DNA of 64,000 nucleotides from Paracoccaceae bacterium (GTDB taxonomy: Bacteria; Pseudomonadota; Alphaproteobacteria; Rhodobacterales; Rhodobacteraceae), in contig SBGD01000102.1 of the NCBI GenBank assembly GCA_006226775.1, positions 22,186 to 86,185 of the forward strand, read 5' to 3'. Both the position numbers and the translations under genes were made by a program. Each line of letters starts with the position of its first letter. The first letter of the stretch is position 1. The notes beneath the pieces are model-generated. The model ran no database searches. It had not been told where the DNA came from and saw nothing but the letters and a program-made list of their open reading frames with translations. This document shows, piece by piece, positions 49,516 to 57,955 of this stretch.

Positions 49516-49724
49516 GCCTGCTGATCCTGATTCCGCTGTCGATCGGGCTTGGCCTGATCGGGCTTGGCGCCTTTTTCTGGGCGCTGCGCCACAACCAGTT
49601 CGACGACCCCGAAGGCGCCGCATGGCGCATCATTCCCACCCAAAACCCCCCTGACACGGAAGGACAGACCGATGAGCACCTGGCTCCCGACACTCAAGAC
49701 CGCAACCCCGGAAGAGGGCTATGA
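49512..49724 (+). CDS. ccoS: cbb3-type cytochrome oxidase assembly protein CcoS
   Basis: A 70-residue small membrane protein. The N-terminal helix LLILIPLSIGLGLIGLGAFFWALR is followed by the family-typical HNQFDDPEGAAWRII. CcoS is needed for insertion of redox cofactors into cbb3 oxidase. The usual companions ccoG, ccoH and ccoI are absent here, so they may be supplied from a second cco locus elsewhere. The 3' 53 bases overlap the next small gene in another frame. Confidence 0.88.
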   Translation: MSLLILIPLSIGLGLIGLGAFFWALRHNQFDDPEGAAWRIIPTQNPPDTEGQTDEHLAPDTQDRNPGRGL

Positions 49725-49905
49725 CCTTGCCGTCAAGCTGGCGCGGGTGGCGGTGAAACTGACCCAGCCCGATGCCGAGGTGCGCGACCGGCTGCGACCC
49801 GTATACGCCGAGGATTCCGACGCGCTGATCGCCGTGAGCCAGGTGGTCGCGACGCATTTCGCCACCGTGGCCGCGGCCAACGGCTATTGGAAGGACCAGG
49901 GCTGA
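49672..49905 (+). CDS. small hypothetical protein at the end of the cbb3 operon
   Basis: A 77-residue predicted soluble protein (STWLPTLKTATPEEGYDLAVKLARVAVKLTQPDAEVRDRL ...). It starts at an ATG with a GGAAGGAC ribosome site 9-10 bases upstream and overlaps the end of ccoS by 53 bases. No domain is recognised. The balanced amino-acid composition and good ribosome site support coding; an in-frame ATG at 49564 is less likely because it lies inside ccoS. It is followed by a perfect hairpin that ends the operon. Confidence 0.65.
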   Translation: MSTWLPTLKTATPEEGYDLAVKLARVAVKLTQPDAEVRDRLRPVYAEDSDALIAVSQVVATHFATVAAANGYWKDQG

Positions 49906-49913
49906 GCCCTATG

Positions 49914-49938
49914 CGCGGCGGGGCGCGCCCCCGCCGCG
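49914..49938. terminator. bidirectional hairpin between cbb3 operon and polyamine-type ABC operon
   Basis: Perfect 10-bp stem CGCGGCGGGG (49914-49923) / CCCCGCCGCG (49929-49938), loop CGCGC, filling the 34-base gap between convergent genes. Confidence 0.6.
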
Positions 49939-49939
49939 A

Positions 49940-50788
49940 TTACCGGCGCTGAAAGAGGATCACCACCAGCGCCAGGAGCGACGAGCCCAGCATCAGCAAG
50001 AGCGACACGGCGTTGAGCAGCGGCGTCGAGCCTTCCTTGAGCCGGTCGAACATGGCGATGGTCAGCGGCGCGTCCGAGCCGACCAGCATCAGCGTGGTGT
50101 TGAAGTTCTCGAAACTCATCAGGAAAGCCACCACCAGCGCGCCCACCATGGCCGGCATCAGGAACGGAATGGTGATGGTGCGCACCGCCACCAATCGCGT
50201 CGCCCCGAGGTTCAGCGCCGCCTCCTCCAGCGTGCGGTCGAACTTCTGCAGCCGCGCCGAGATCACCAGCGTGGCGATGGTGGTGATGAAGGAAAACTGC
50301 CCGAGGATCACCAGCAAAAGCCCCGGCCGCAGCGCCTGGATGTCGATCCGGGCGGCGTCCCAGATGCCGTTGGCCAGCGTCGAGGAAAACACCAGGATCG
50401 AGATGCCCAGCACGATGCCCGGAATGACCAGCGGCAGCAGCATCAGCACGTAGAGCACGCCCTTCAAGCGAAACTCGTAGCGGTTGAAGAGGAAGGCATT
50501 GGTGGTGCCGACGCTCACCGACAGCGCCGCGACGCAGGTGGCGACGAAGGCCGAGGTGCCCACCGCGCGCAGGATGCCGCGTTCATGGAAGACGCCGACC
50601 TGCGGGCGGTCCTCGCCGAAGAACCAGTTCCAGGTGAAGCCCTCCCAGGGCAGCGAGGGGAACTGGCTGTCGTTGAAGGCAAAGACCGCCACCACCGTCA
50701 GCGGCAGGGCAAGGTAGAGAAAGAACAGCAGGACATAGCCGCCGTAGATCAGGCGGAAGCTGCGCGACGTGGGAATGGTGGGGATCAT
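49940..50788 (-). CDS. polyamine-type ABC transporter permease (PotC-like)
   Basis: A 282-residue inner-membrane permease of the spermidine/putrescine class, with about six hydrophobic segments and the EAA-type loop RTLEEAALNLGATRLVAVRTITIPFLMPAMVGALVVAFLMSFENFNTT. SFENFNTT and the cytoplasmic LGAT pattern are typical of PotC/PotI. It is last in a four-gene importer operon (binding protein, ATPase, PotB-like, PotC-like). Given the adjacent glutamate-amine ligase and dehydrogenases, the substrate is probably an amine, polyamine or amino alcohol. Confidence 0.9.
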   Translation of the reverse strand: MIPTIPTSRSFRLIYGGYVLLFFLYLALPLTVVAVFAFNDSQFPSLPWEGFTWNWFFGEDRPQVGVFHERGILRAVGTSAFVATCVAALSVSVGTTNAFLFNRYEFRLKGVLYVLMLLPLVIPGIVLGISILVFSSTLANGIWDAARIDIQALRPGLLLVILGQFSFITTIATLVISARLQKFDRTLEEAALNLGATRLVAVRTITIPFLMPAMVGALVVAFLMSFENFNTTLMLVGSDAPLTIAMFDRLKEGSTPLLNAVSLLLMLGSSLLALVVILFQRR

Positions 50789-50792
50789 GGCA

Positions 50793-51650
50793 TCATCCCA
50801 TGGTTTCCTGAAGCGTCCGCCCGGTCAGGCGCAACATGCCCCAGACGATCACCGAGGACAGCACCAGCAGCATGAAACCGAAAGCCGCGCCCAATTCCCA
50901 ATTCGACCGCACGATGAACTGGTTGTAGATCATCTCGGTGAACCACAGGCTGTCCTTGCCGCCCAGCATGGTCGGCGTCAGGTAATTGCCCAGCGACAGC
51001 ATGAAGACCACGATGCAGCCCGAGACGATGCCGGGCATGGCGTGGGGAATGATGATCTCGCGCAGCACCGAAAGCCCATTGCCGCCGAGGTCGTAACCGG
51101 CTTCGATCACGCTGTCGTCGAGGCTTTCCAGGGTGGTGACCAGCGGCACCACCATGAAGAGCATCGAGGTATAGACCAGCCCGACCATCATTGCCGCGTC
51201 GTTATAGAGCATCTCGACCGGCTGATCCGCCAGCCCGACCCATTGCAAGAGGTTCGACACGATGCCGGTCTCGCGCAGCAGGATCATCCAGCCGAAGGTG
51301 CGCACCAGTTCCGAGACGTAGAACGGGATCAGGCAGAGCAGGAAAAGCACCTGCTGCAGCCGCCCCTTGGCCATCTTGGCGATGTAGTACGCGACCGGAA
51401 AGGCGATCAGCAGGGTGATCCCCGTCGCCAGCACCGACATCACCGCGGTACGCCAGAAGGTGCGCAGGTAGAGCGGTTCGGTCAGCGCCTTCTCGTATTG
51501 CATCAGGCTGGGTTCATAGACCCCGAAGCTGATGCGTTCGCGCAGCGACAGGATCGCCATGTCGATATGCGGGATGACGATCAGCAGCCCCAGCCAGAGG
51601 ACAAGCGGCGTCAGCAGCAGGACAAAGCCGATCCGGGCATGGGCGCGCAT
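50793..51650 (-). CDS. polyamine-type ABC transporter permease (PotB-like)
   Basis: A 285-residue permease with about six hydrophobic segments and the loop VIEAGYDLGGNGLSVLREIIIPHAMPGIVSGCIVVFMLSLGNYLTPTMLGG. GNYLTPTMLGG is a PotB/PotH hallmark. The ATG at 51650 overlaps the ATPase stop by one base (TGATG); an in-frame TTG at 51671 is the alternative. It partners the PotC-like permease 4 bases downstream. Confidence 0.9.
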   Translation of the reverse strand: MRAHARIGFVLLLTPLVLWLGLLIVIPHIDMAILSLRERISFGVYEPSLMQYEKALTEPLYLRTFWRTAVMSVLATGITLLIAFPVAYYIAKMAKGRLQQVLFLLCLIPFYVSELVRTFGWMILLRETGIVSNLLQWVGLADQPVEMLYNDAAMMVGLVYTSMLFMVVPLVTTLESLDDSVIEAGYDLGGNGLSVLREIIIPHAMPGIVSGCIVVFMLSLGNYLTPTMLGGKDSLWFTEMIYNQFIVRSNWELGAAFGFMLLVLSSVIVWGMLRLTGRTLQETMG

Positions 51651-52741
51651 CAGGCGGCCCTCTTGAAGCAACTGGCCTGCGCCGCGCCCCAGCCGATGTG
51701 GATGGGGTCGCCGCGTCTGAGCGACGCAAATTCGCCCGATTGCGGCAGGGTGACTTCCAGCGTCTCGCCCGCGTCATCCTCGACCAGCACGCGCGAGGCG
51801 GCACCGTTGAACAGGATGCTGGCCACCCTGCCCTGCAACCGGTTGTCGAAGGCCGAGAGCGCCTCGGCGCTGCCGGCCAGGCGGATCGCTTCGGGGCGGA
51901 CAAAAATCTCGGCATTGTCGCCTGCCGCAAGGGTGCCGGTGGCGGTGGCGCGCATTTCCAGCCCGGTCTCGGTGCGCATCTGCAGGGCCTCGCCCTCGAT
52001 CCGTTCGATCCGGCCTTTCCAGCGGTTCGCCTCGCCGATGAACCCGGCGACGAAGGGCGTCTCGGGGCGGTAATAGAGGTCGCGGCCCGTGCCCACCTGC
52101 TCGAACCGCCCGGCGTTCATCACCGCGATCTGGTCGGACATCACCAGCGCCTCGGACTGGTCGTGGGTGATATAGACGAAGGTGGTGTCGAAAGCGGCCT
52201 GCAGCGCCTTCAACTCGACCTTCATGTGCTCGCGCAGCTTGAGATCCAGCGCGCCCAGCGGCTCGTCGAGCAGAAGCACATCCGGCTCCAGCACCATGCA
52301 GCGGGCGATGGCGACGCGCTGTTTCTGGCCGCCGGAAAGCTCATCGACCTTGCGCGCGCCGATGCCCGGCAACCCGATGCGGTCGAGCGCCTCGTCGACC
52401 TTGCGGGCAATCTGCTCCTTCGGCATCTTCCGGCGGCGCAGCCCGTAGCCGATGTTCTCGGCAATGGTCATCATCGGAAACAGCGCGAGGTGCTGGAACA
52501 CCATGTTCACCGGGCGCTTGTTGGGCGGGGTGTCGAGCACCGATTTGCCCTTGATCCGGATCTCGCCCGAGGTCGGATCGAGAAACCCCGCGATCATCCG
52601 CATGATCGTCGTCTTGCCACAGCCCGAGGGGCCGAGGATGGAAAAGAAACTGCCCGGCGGCACCGAAAACGACACGTTGTCGACGGCCACGGTGGTGCCG
52701 AACCGTTTCACCAGGTCGGTACTGTCGAGATCGGGGGTCAT
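51650..52741 (-). CDS. polyamine-type ABC transporter ATP-binding protein (PotA-like)
   Basis: A 363-residue ATPase with Walker A GPSGCGKTT at 37-45, signature LSGGQKQRVAIARC, Walker B LLLDEPLGALD and a C-terminal TOBE domain (IFVRPEAIRLAGS). GALDLKLREHMKVELK is typical of the PotA group. It begins after a 12-bp perfect hairpin that separates it from the binding-protein gene, which probably lowers its expression relative to that gene. Confidence 0.92.
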   Translation of the reverse strand: MTPDLDSTDLVKRFGTTVAVDNVSFSVPPGSFFSILGPSGCGKTTIMRMIAGFLDPTSGEIRIKGKSVLDTPPNKRPVNMVFQHLALFPMMTIAENIGYGLRRRKMPKEQIARKVDEALDRIGLPGIGARKVDELSGGQKQRVAIARCMVLEPDVLLLDEPLGALDLKLREHMKVELKALQAAFDTTFVYITHDQSEALVMSDQIAVMNAGRFEQVGTGRDLYYRPETPFVAGFIGEANRWKGRIERIEGEALQMRTETGLEMRATATGTLAAGDNAEIFVRPEAIRLAGSAEALSAFDNRLQGRVASILFNGAASRVLVEDDAGETLEVTLPQSGEFASLRRGDPIHIGWGAAQASCFKRAA

Positions 52742-52758
52742 GCGGGGGTCCTTGATGT

Positions 52759-52786
52759 GGCGGCACCCGGGGGTCCGGGTGCCGCC
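52759..52786 (-). terminator. strong hairpin between binding protein and ATPase genes
   Basis: Perfect 12-bp stem GGCGGCACCCGG (52759-52770) / CCGGGTGCCGCC (52775-52786), loop GGGT. It is the likely transcript-stabilising or partial-termination element after the binding-protein gene. Confidence 0.65.
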
Positions 52787-52807
52787 GGTTTCAGATCATG
52801 TGTCGGA

Positions 52808-53869
52808 TCAGTTGGCGGCCTGAACGCGGTCGAGCACCTCGCCCTCGATCGACTCCAGACCGGCGGGGACCGGCGGATACCACTTGATGTTGTCGATGGC
52901 TTCCTGCGGGAAGCTGGCCTGGTACTTGGCCTTCAGCGCATCCTCGGCATATTCATCCGCCCCCGCCGAGGCGGTGAAATTGCCCGCCGCGGCGGTGATC
53001 TTCGCCGCAATCTCCGGCTGCATCACGAAGTTGATCCAGTCATAGGCGGCCTCGTCCGCCTGGCCCTTGGCGGGCAGCACGAAGGTGTCGATCCAGCCCA
53101 GCGCGCCCGAGGCCGGGGCGACGAAGGTGATGTCGGGATTGTCCTCGTTCAGCTTCCAGCCGCCGGTGTCCCAGGCCATCGAGGCCACCACCTCGCCCGA
53201 GCGGACGAGGTTCATCAACTCGTCGCCGCCGCTCCAATAGGTCTTCACGTTGGGCTTGCACTCGGTGAGCTTGGCCTCGACCTTCTCCATGATCGCCTTG
53301 TATTCGGCCTCGTCACCATAGGCGGCAAAGGGATCCTCGCCCATGGCAAAGGCAAAGCCGATCAGCGTCGGGCGTTTCAGGCGATACGACACCTTGCCCG
53401 CCACCGCCGGATCGCAAAGGTCGGTGTAGTCCTTGACCACATCGCCGGCCTCGGCGGTGTTCATCACCAGCCCGGAGGTGCCCCAGATATGCGGCACGCC
53501 ATAGACCGCGCCGTCGACGGTGGTATTGCCCATCGTCGCCTCGAGCATCGAGGGGATGAACAGCGACTGGTCGACCCTGGACATGTCCATCGGCTTGTAG
53601 ATGCCGAATTCGCGCTGCGGGCCCATGATCCGGTCCTGGCTGGGCTGGGCCAGGTCGAAGCCGCCGCCGCCGGTGGCGCGCAGCTTGGCGATCATTTCCT
53701 CGTTGTTGGACAGCGTCACCTCGACGCTGTGGCCGGTCTGTTCCTCGAACATCTGCACCACGTCGTCGGGGGCATAGCCGCCCCAGGTCAGCAGCCGCAG
53801 GGTCTCGGCCGGGGCCATCGTGGCCAGCCCGGCGATCAGGGTGGTGGAAAGAAGAAGGGTTCTTGTCAT
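52808..53869 (-). CDS. polyamine-type ABC transporter substrate-binding protein (PotD-like)
   Basis: A 353-residue periplasmic binding protein with a signal peptide (MTRTLLLSTTLIAGLATMAPA, cleavage before ETLRLLTWGGYAPDD). LRLLTWGGY, GFDLAQPSQDRI and the C-terminal FPQEAIDNIKWYPP are typical of the PotD/spermidine-putrescine group. Two close ATGs exist (53875 and 53869); the second has GAGG at a better distance (8 bases). It is first in the importer operon; downstream lies the hairpin at 52759-52786. Ligand: an amine or amino alcohol by context. Confidence 0.88.
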   Translation of the reverse strand: MTRTLLLSTTLIAGLATMAPAETLRLLTWGGYAPDDVVQMFEEQTGHSVEVTLSNNEEMIAKLRATGGGGFDLAQPSQDRIMGPQREFGIYKPMDMSRVDQSLFIPSMLEATMGNTTVDGAVYGVPHIWGTSGLVMNTAEAGDVVKDYTDLCDPAVAGKVSYRLKRPTLIGFAFAMGEDPFAAYGDEAEYKAIMEKVEAKLTECKPNVKTYWSGGDELMNLVRSGEVVASMAWDTGGWKLNEDNPDITFVAPASGALGWIDTFVLPAKGQADEAAYDWINFVMQPEIAAKITAAAGNFTASAGADEYAEDALKAKYQASFPQEAIDNIKWYPPVPAGLESIEGEVLDRVQAAN

Positions 53870-53899
53870 GGTCATGTCCTCTGTCGGGGTCTTGGTTGG

Positions 53900-53919
53900 G
53901 CCCCGGAGGTCTCCGGGGC
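53900..53919 (-). terminator. hairpin in the gap before the binding-protein gene
   Basis: Perfect 8-bp stem GCCCCGGA (53900-53907) / TCCGGGGC (53912-53919), loop GGTC, about 30 bases upstream of the PotD-like start. It may be part of the 5' untranslated region or a second terminator for the alcohol dehydrogenase operon. Confidence 0.4.
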
Positions 53920-53984
53920 GGGATGCGGGCCTTATGGGCCTCTTTGGTGTCAGTTGCGTGAAACCGCTTCGGTTTCGGCGCGCT

Positions 53985-54010
53985 GCGCCCGACGATATTC
54001 CGCCGGGCGC
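53985..54010 (-). terminator. hairpin after the alcohol dehydrogenase gene
   Basis: Stem GCGCCCG (53985-53991) / CGGGCGC (54004-54010), ending 5 bases beyond the stop codon at 54016. It likely separates the GS/ALDH/ADH operon from the importer operon, or reduces read-through. Confidence 0.5.
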
Positions 54011-54015
54011 GGGGA

Positions 54016-55161
54016 TTACAGGGCCGCCTCGAACAGCGCCGTGAGATTGGCCTCGGTCAGCGTGACCGGGTTGCCGCCGCAGGAGGGGTCTTTTATCGCC
54101 CCCCTGACCAGCTCGGGGATCGCCGCCCCGGTCACGCCGAGATCGGAGAGCTTGCGCGGAATGTCGAGGCTGTCGTTGAGACCCTGCACGAAAGCGCGGA
54201 AGCCGTCAAAGCCCCCGTCGATCTTCAGGTAGGCCGCGGCGCTGTCGAACCGGTCGCGGATCGCCTCGGCGTTGAAATCCAGCACCGCGGGCATGCAGAC
54301 CGCGTTGGTGGTGCCGTGATGGGTGTTGAAGAGCGCGCCGATGGGATGGCTCATGGCATGGATCGCGCCGAGGCCCTTCTGGAAGGCGGTGGCGCCCATC
54401 ATCGCGGCGCTCATCATCTGGGCGCGGGCCTCGAGGTCATCGGGCGTGGCAAAGGCGCGCGGCAGGTTCTCCTTGACCAGCCGCATGCCTTCCAGCGCGA
54501 TGCCCTGGGACATCGGGTGGTAATGCGGGCTGCTGAAGGCCTCGACGCAATGGGCAAAGGCATCGAGGCCGGTGCCGGCGGTGATGAAACGCGGCATGCC
54601 GACGGTCAGCTCGGGGTCGCAGATGACGACCGAGGGCAGCACCTTGGGGTGAAAGATGATCTTCTTCTCATGGGTCTCGGAATTGGTGATGACCGATGCG
54701 CGCCCCACTTCCGAGCCGGTGCCGGCGGTGGTCGGCACGGCGATGATCGGCGCGATGGCCTCGGCATCGGCGCGGGTCCACCAGTCGCCGATATCCTCGA
54801 AATCCCACAAGGGCCGGGTCTGGCCCGCCATGAAGGCGACCATCTTGCCCAGATCCAGGCCGGAGCCGCCGCCAAAGGCGATCACCCCGTCATGGCCGCC
54901 GTCGCGAAAGGCTTTCACCCCGGCGGCGAGGTTCATCTCGTTGGGGTTGGGATCGACCTCGGCGAAAAGCGCGCGGCCCAGCCCGGCCTGGTCGAGCAGG
55001 TCGAGGGTCTGCGTGGTGATCGGCAGGCCTGCCAGCCCGCGGTCGGTGACCAGCAGCGGGCGGGTGATGCCGACCTGCGCGCAGGCGCCGGGCAGTTCCT
55101 GTATGCGGCCCGCGCCGAACTTGATGGCGGTGGGATAGGACCAGTTACCGGTGAGGCTCAT
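54016..55161 (-). CDS. iron-containing (group III) alcohol dehydrogenase
   Basis: A 381-residue NAD(P)-dependent metal alcohol dehydrogenase. The NAD-binding GGGSGLDLGK and PTTAGTGSEVGRASV segments and the metal-site pattern (AGTGLDAFAHCVEAF, then GLGAIHAMSHPIGALFNTHHGTTNAVCMP) supply Asp/His ligands. It starts within the aldehyde dehydrogenase stop (ATGA). With the aldehyde dehydrogenase and the glutamate-amine ligase it can oxidise a primary alcohol to the acid, as proposed for gamma-glutamylated amino alcohols such as ethanolamine or alaninol derivatives. It could also act on a free alcohol. Confidence 0.88.
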   Translation of the reverse strand: MSLTGNWSYPTAIKFGAGRIQELPGACAQVGITRPLLVTDRGLAGLPITTQTLDLLDQAGLGRALFAEVDPNPNEMNLAAGVKAFRDGGHDGVIAFGGGSGLDLGKMVAFMAGQTRPLWDFEDIGDWWTRADAEAIAPIIAVPTTAGTGSEVGRASVITNSETHEKKIIFHPKVLPSVVICDPELTVGMPRFITAGTGLDAFAHCVEAFSSPHYHPMSQGIALEGMRLVKENLPRAFATPDDLEARAQMMSAAMMGATAFQKGLGAIHAMSHPIGALFNTHHGTTNAVCMPAVLDFNAEAIRDRFDSAAAYLKIDGGFDGFRAFVQGLNDSLDIPRKLSDLGVTGAAIPELVRGAIKDPSCGGNPVTLTEANLTALFEAAL

Positions 55162-56540
55162 TTCGTCACCTTCTTGAGATGGTAGGATTTCGGACGGGTC
55201 AGGTTGTGATAGCCGATCTCCGACAGCCCCCCGCCCCGCCCGGTCTGCTTGCAGCCGGTCCAGCACAGGCCGGGGTCGAGGTAATCGGCGCGGTTGAGAA
55301 ACACCGTGCCGGTCTCGATCCGGTCGCCGATGGCCTCGGCGCGGGCCACGTCCTGCGTCCAGAGCGAGGCGGTGAGGCCGAAGGCGCTGTCGTTCATCAG
55401 TTCGACCGCCTCGTCGTCGCCCGTGACCTTCATGATGCCCACCACCGGGCCGAAGCTCTCGTCGCGCATCACGCGCATCTCGTGGGTCACATCGGTGAGG
55501 ATCTGCGGCGTCAGGTAGGCGGCGCCGTCATCCTCGGGGAAGGTCTCGACATGGGCGGTGGCGCCGGCCTCGACGGCCTCGGCGATCTGGGCGCGGACCT
55601 CCTCGGCAAAGCGGACATGGGCCATCGGGCCGAGGGTGGTCTCGGCGTCGAGCGGATTGCCCAGCTTGTAGCCGCGCACCAGCGCGACCGCCTTCTCGAC
55701 GAAGGCGTCATAGAGCGATGCGTGGACGTAAATCCGCTCGATGCCGCAGCAGCACTGGCCGGAGTTGTACATCGCCGCGTCGATCAGCGTGGCGACCGCG
55801 GCCTCGAGGTCGGCGTCCTCCATCACGTAGCCGGGATCCTTGCCGCCCAGCTCAAGCCCGATGCCGGTGAAGGTGCCCGCCGCGGCGCGCTCCATCGCGC
55901 GGCCGCCGCCGACCGAGCCGGTGAAGTTCACGAAATCGAAAGCATTGCCGGCGATAAGCTCGGAAGTGGTGTCGTGATCGAGAAAGACGTTCTGGAAGAC
56001 CTCCTCGGGCACCCCGGCCTCATGGAAGGCGCGCGCCATGCGCTCGCCCACCAGCAGGGTCTGGGTGGCGTGTTTGAGCATCACGGTATTGCCGGCGATC
56101 AGCGCCGGCGCCACGGTATTGATCGCGGTCATGTAGGGGTAGTTCCAGGGCGCGACCACCAGCACCAGGCCCAGCGGCACCCGCTTGATCCGGCGGCGGA
56201 AGGTGGCATCCTCGCCGACCTCGATCGGCGCCAGCGCGCGTTCGGCGATCTCGGCCATATACGTGGCGCGTTCGGTGAAGCCGCCGAATTCGCCGCCGAA
56301 CCGCACCGGGCGGCCCATCATGTGCGCCAGTTCCGGCACGATTTCGTCGTTCATCTCGCCGACGCGGGCGACGCCGGCCAGCACCAGGCGGATGCGCTCT
56401 TCAAGCGGGCGCGCGGCCCAGGCGGATTGCGCGGCCTTGCCGCGGGCGGCGGTGTCGCGGGCCGCCTGCGGCGTCAGCACGCGGCGTTCGGCGAAGGTGC
56501 TGCCGTCGATCGGCGAGACGCATTTCAATGTCTTGGTCAT
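55158..56540 (-). CDS. NAD(P)-dependent aldehyde dehydrogenase
   Basis: A 460-residue ALDH-superfamily enzyme. The catalytic Glu lies in GIGLELGGKDPGYVMEDADL and the catalytic Cys in MYNSGQCCCGIERIYVH; the oxyanion Asn is in VVAPWNYPYMTAINTV. The tail CKQTGRGGGLSEIGYHNLTRPKSYHLKK is family-typical. The ATG at 56540 is used, because further upstream codons overlap the preceding intergenic region. In the operon with a GS-like ligase and Fe-ADH it would oxidise an aldehyde, probably a gamma-glutamyl-amino aldehyde, to the acid. Confidence 0.9.
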   Translation of the reverse strand: MTKTLKCVSPIDGSTFAERRVLTPQAARDTAARGKAAQSAWAARPLEERIRLVLAGVARVGEMNDEIVPELAHMMGRPVRFGGEFGGFTERATYMAEIAERALAPIEVGEDATFRRRIKRVPLGLVLVVAPWNYPYMTAINTVAPALIAGNTVMLKHATQTLLVGERMARAFHEAGVPEEVFQNVFLDHDTTSELIAGNAFDFVNFTGSVGGGRAMERAAAGTFTGIGLELGGKDPGYVMEDADLEAAVATLIDAAMYNSGQCCCGIERIYVHASLYDAFVEKAVALVRGYKLGNPLDAETTLGPMAHVRFAEEVRAQIAEAVEAGATAHVETFPEDDGAAYLTPQILTDVTHEMRVMRDESFGPVVGIMKVTGDDEAVELMNDSAFGLTASLWTQDVARAEAIGDRIETGTVFLNRADYLDPGLCWTGCKQTGRGGGLSEIGYHNLTRPKSYHLKKVTK

Positions 56541-56574
56541 GGTGTCCTCTGTTGATGCGACCTCTGATGCGGCC

Positions 56575-57930
56575 TCAGGCCATCTCGAAACCGCGGGCGA
56601 TCTCGTAATCGGTGACGGCGCGGTTGAAATCGTCGATCTCGACCTCCGCCGCGCGGGCATAATGGGCGACGACATCCGCGCCCAGGGCTTCGCGCAGCAT
56701 GTCCGAGGCCAAGAGCGCCTCGCGCGCGTCGCGCAGGGTCAGGGGCAGATGCGCGGCCTCGGTGGCATAGGCGTCGCCGGTGAAGGCGGGTTCCAGCTCC
56801 AGCCCCTCCTCGATGCCCTTGAGCCCGGCGGCCAGCATCGCGGCCATGGCGGTATAGGGGTTGAGGTCGGAGCCGCCGACACGGCATTCCATGCGCACCG
56901 CCCGGGTCCCCTCGCCGCAGAGCCGGAAGCCCGCGGTGCGGTTGTCGACCGACCAGATGATCCGCGTGGGCGCGAAGCTGCCGACCTGAAAGCGCTTGTA
57001 GCTGTTGATGTAGGGCGCGAGGAAGACCATGTAATCGCTGGCATATTTCAAAAGGCCGGCGGTATAGCTCTTCATCAGCGCCGACATGCCGAGGGCGTCG
57101 TCGGGATCAAAGAAGGCGGGCGTCTCGCCCTGCCAGAGCGACTGGTGGACGTGGCTGGACGAGCCGACCTTGTCGGGCGCCAGTTTCGGCAGGAAGCTGG
57201 CGGCATGGCCCTGCTGGTGGGCAATCTCCTTGATCGCGTGCTTGGCGATCGAATGATAATCGGCGGTGTCCAGCGCGGCGGCATAGCGGATATTGAGCTC
57301 TTCCTGCCCGGTCTCGGCCTCGCCCTTGGTGCATTCGATCGGCAGGCCCGCGGCGTAGAGGTGATTGCGCACCGGGCGCATCACGTGTTCCTCGCGGGTG
57401 GTCATCTGGATGTTGTAATCCTCGTTGTACCCCGAGAGCGGCTCGAGGTCGCGGAACCCGGCGCGGCGGATCTCGTCATAGCTTCTGGCGAAGAGGAAGA
57501 ATTCCAGCTCGGTGGCCATCATCGGGGTGAAGCCCATGGCCTCGGCCCTTGCCACCTGACGCTTCAGCATGGCGCGCGGCGAATGGGGCACATCGGCATG
57601 GGTGTGATGGTCGAGCACGTCGCAGAGCACCAGCACCGTGCCCTCGAGCCAGGGCACCGGGCGCAGGGTGGCCAGGTCGGGCTTCATCACGTAGTCGCCA
57701 TAGCCGCGCTGCCAGGAGGTCGAGGCATAGCCGTCGGGCGTGGCCATCGTCAGGTCGGTGGCCAGCAGGTAGTTGCAGCAATGGGTCTCTTGCCAGGCGC
57801 TGTCGATGAAATGCCCGGCGTGGAACCGCTTGCCCATCAGGCGGCCCTGCATGTCGACGAAGCAGGCCAGAACGGTATCGATCTCGCCGGCTGCGAATTT
57901 ACTCTTCAGGTCTTCAAAGGTCATGGACAT
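56575..57930 (-). CDS. glutamine synthetase-like gamma-glutamyl-amine ligase
   Basis: A 451-residue GS-superfamily enzyme. The active-site segments are GSSSHVHQSLW, the metal/glutamate region MMATELEFFLFARS (the usual ELEFFLF), NSYKRFQVGSFAPTRIIWSVDNRTAGFRL and MECRVGGSDLNPYTAMAAML (catalytic ECRVGGADxNPY-type). It lacks the adenylylation-site region typical of GlnA, and the divergent C-terminus groups it with amine-specific ligases (PuuA gamma-glutamylputrescine synthetase; IpuC for isopropylamine or alaninol). It heads the ALDH/ADH operon next to a Pot-type importer, which supports amine activation. The exact amine is unknown. Confidence 0.85.
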   Translation of the reverse strand: MSMTFEDLKSKFAAGEIDTVLACFVDMQGRLMGKRFHAGHFIDSAWQETHCCNYLLATDLTMATPDGYASTSWQRGYGDYVMKPDLATLRPVPWLEGTVLVLCDVLDHHTHADVPHSPRAMLKRQVARAEAMGFTPMMATELEFFLFARSYDEIRRAGFRDLEPLSGYNEDYNIQMTTREEHVMRPVRNHLYAAGLPIECTKGEAETGQEELNIRYAAALDTADYHSIAKHAIKEIAHQQGHAASFLPKLAPDKVGSSSHVHQSLWQGETPAFFDPDDALGMSALMKSYTAGLLKYASDYMVFLAPYINSYKRFQVGSFAPTRIIWSVDNRTAGFRLCGEGTRAVRMECRVGGSDLNPYTAMAAMLAAGLKGIEEGLELEPAFTGDAYATEAAHLPLTLRDAREALLASDMLREALGADVVAHYARAAEVEIDDFNRAVTDYEIARGFEMA

Positions 57931-57955
57931 ACCGGTTCACTCCGGGAGAGTCGCA

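Noticed and set aside
51834..51847. TGCAACCGGTTGTC resembling the iol operator
   Set aside because: It lies inside the PotA-like coding sequence and breaks the palindrome at the right arm; taken as chance.
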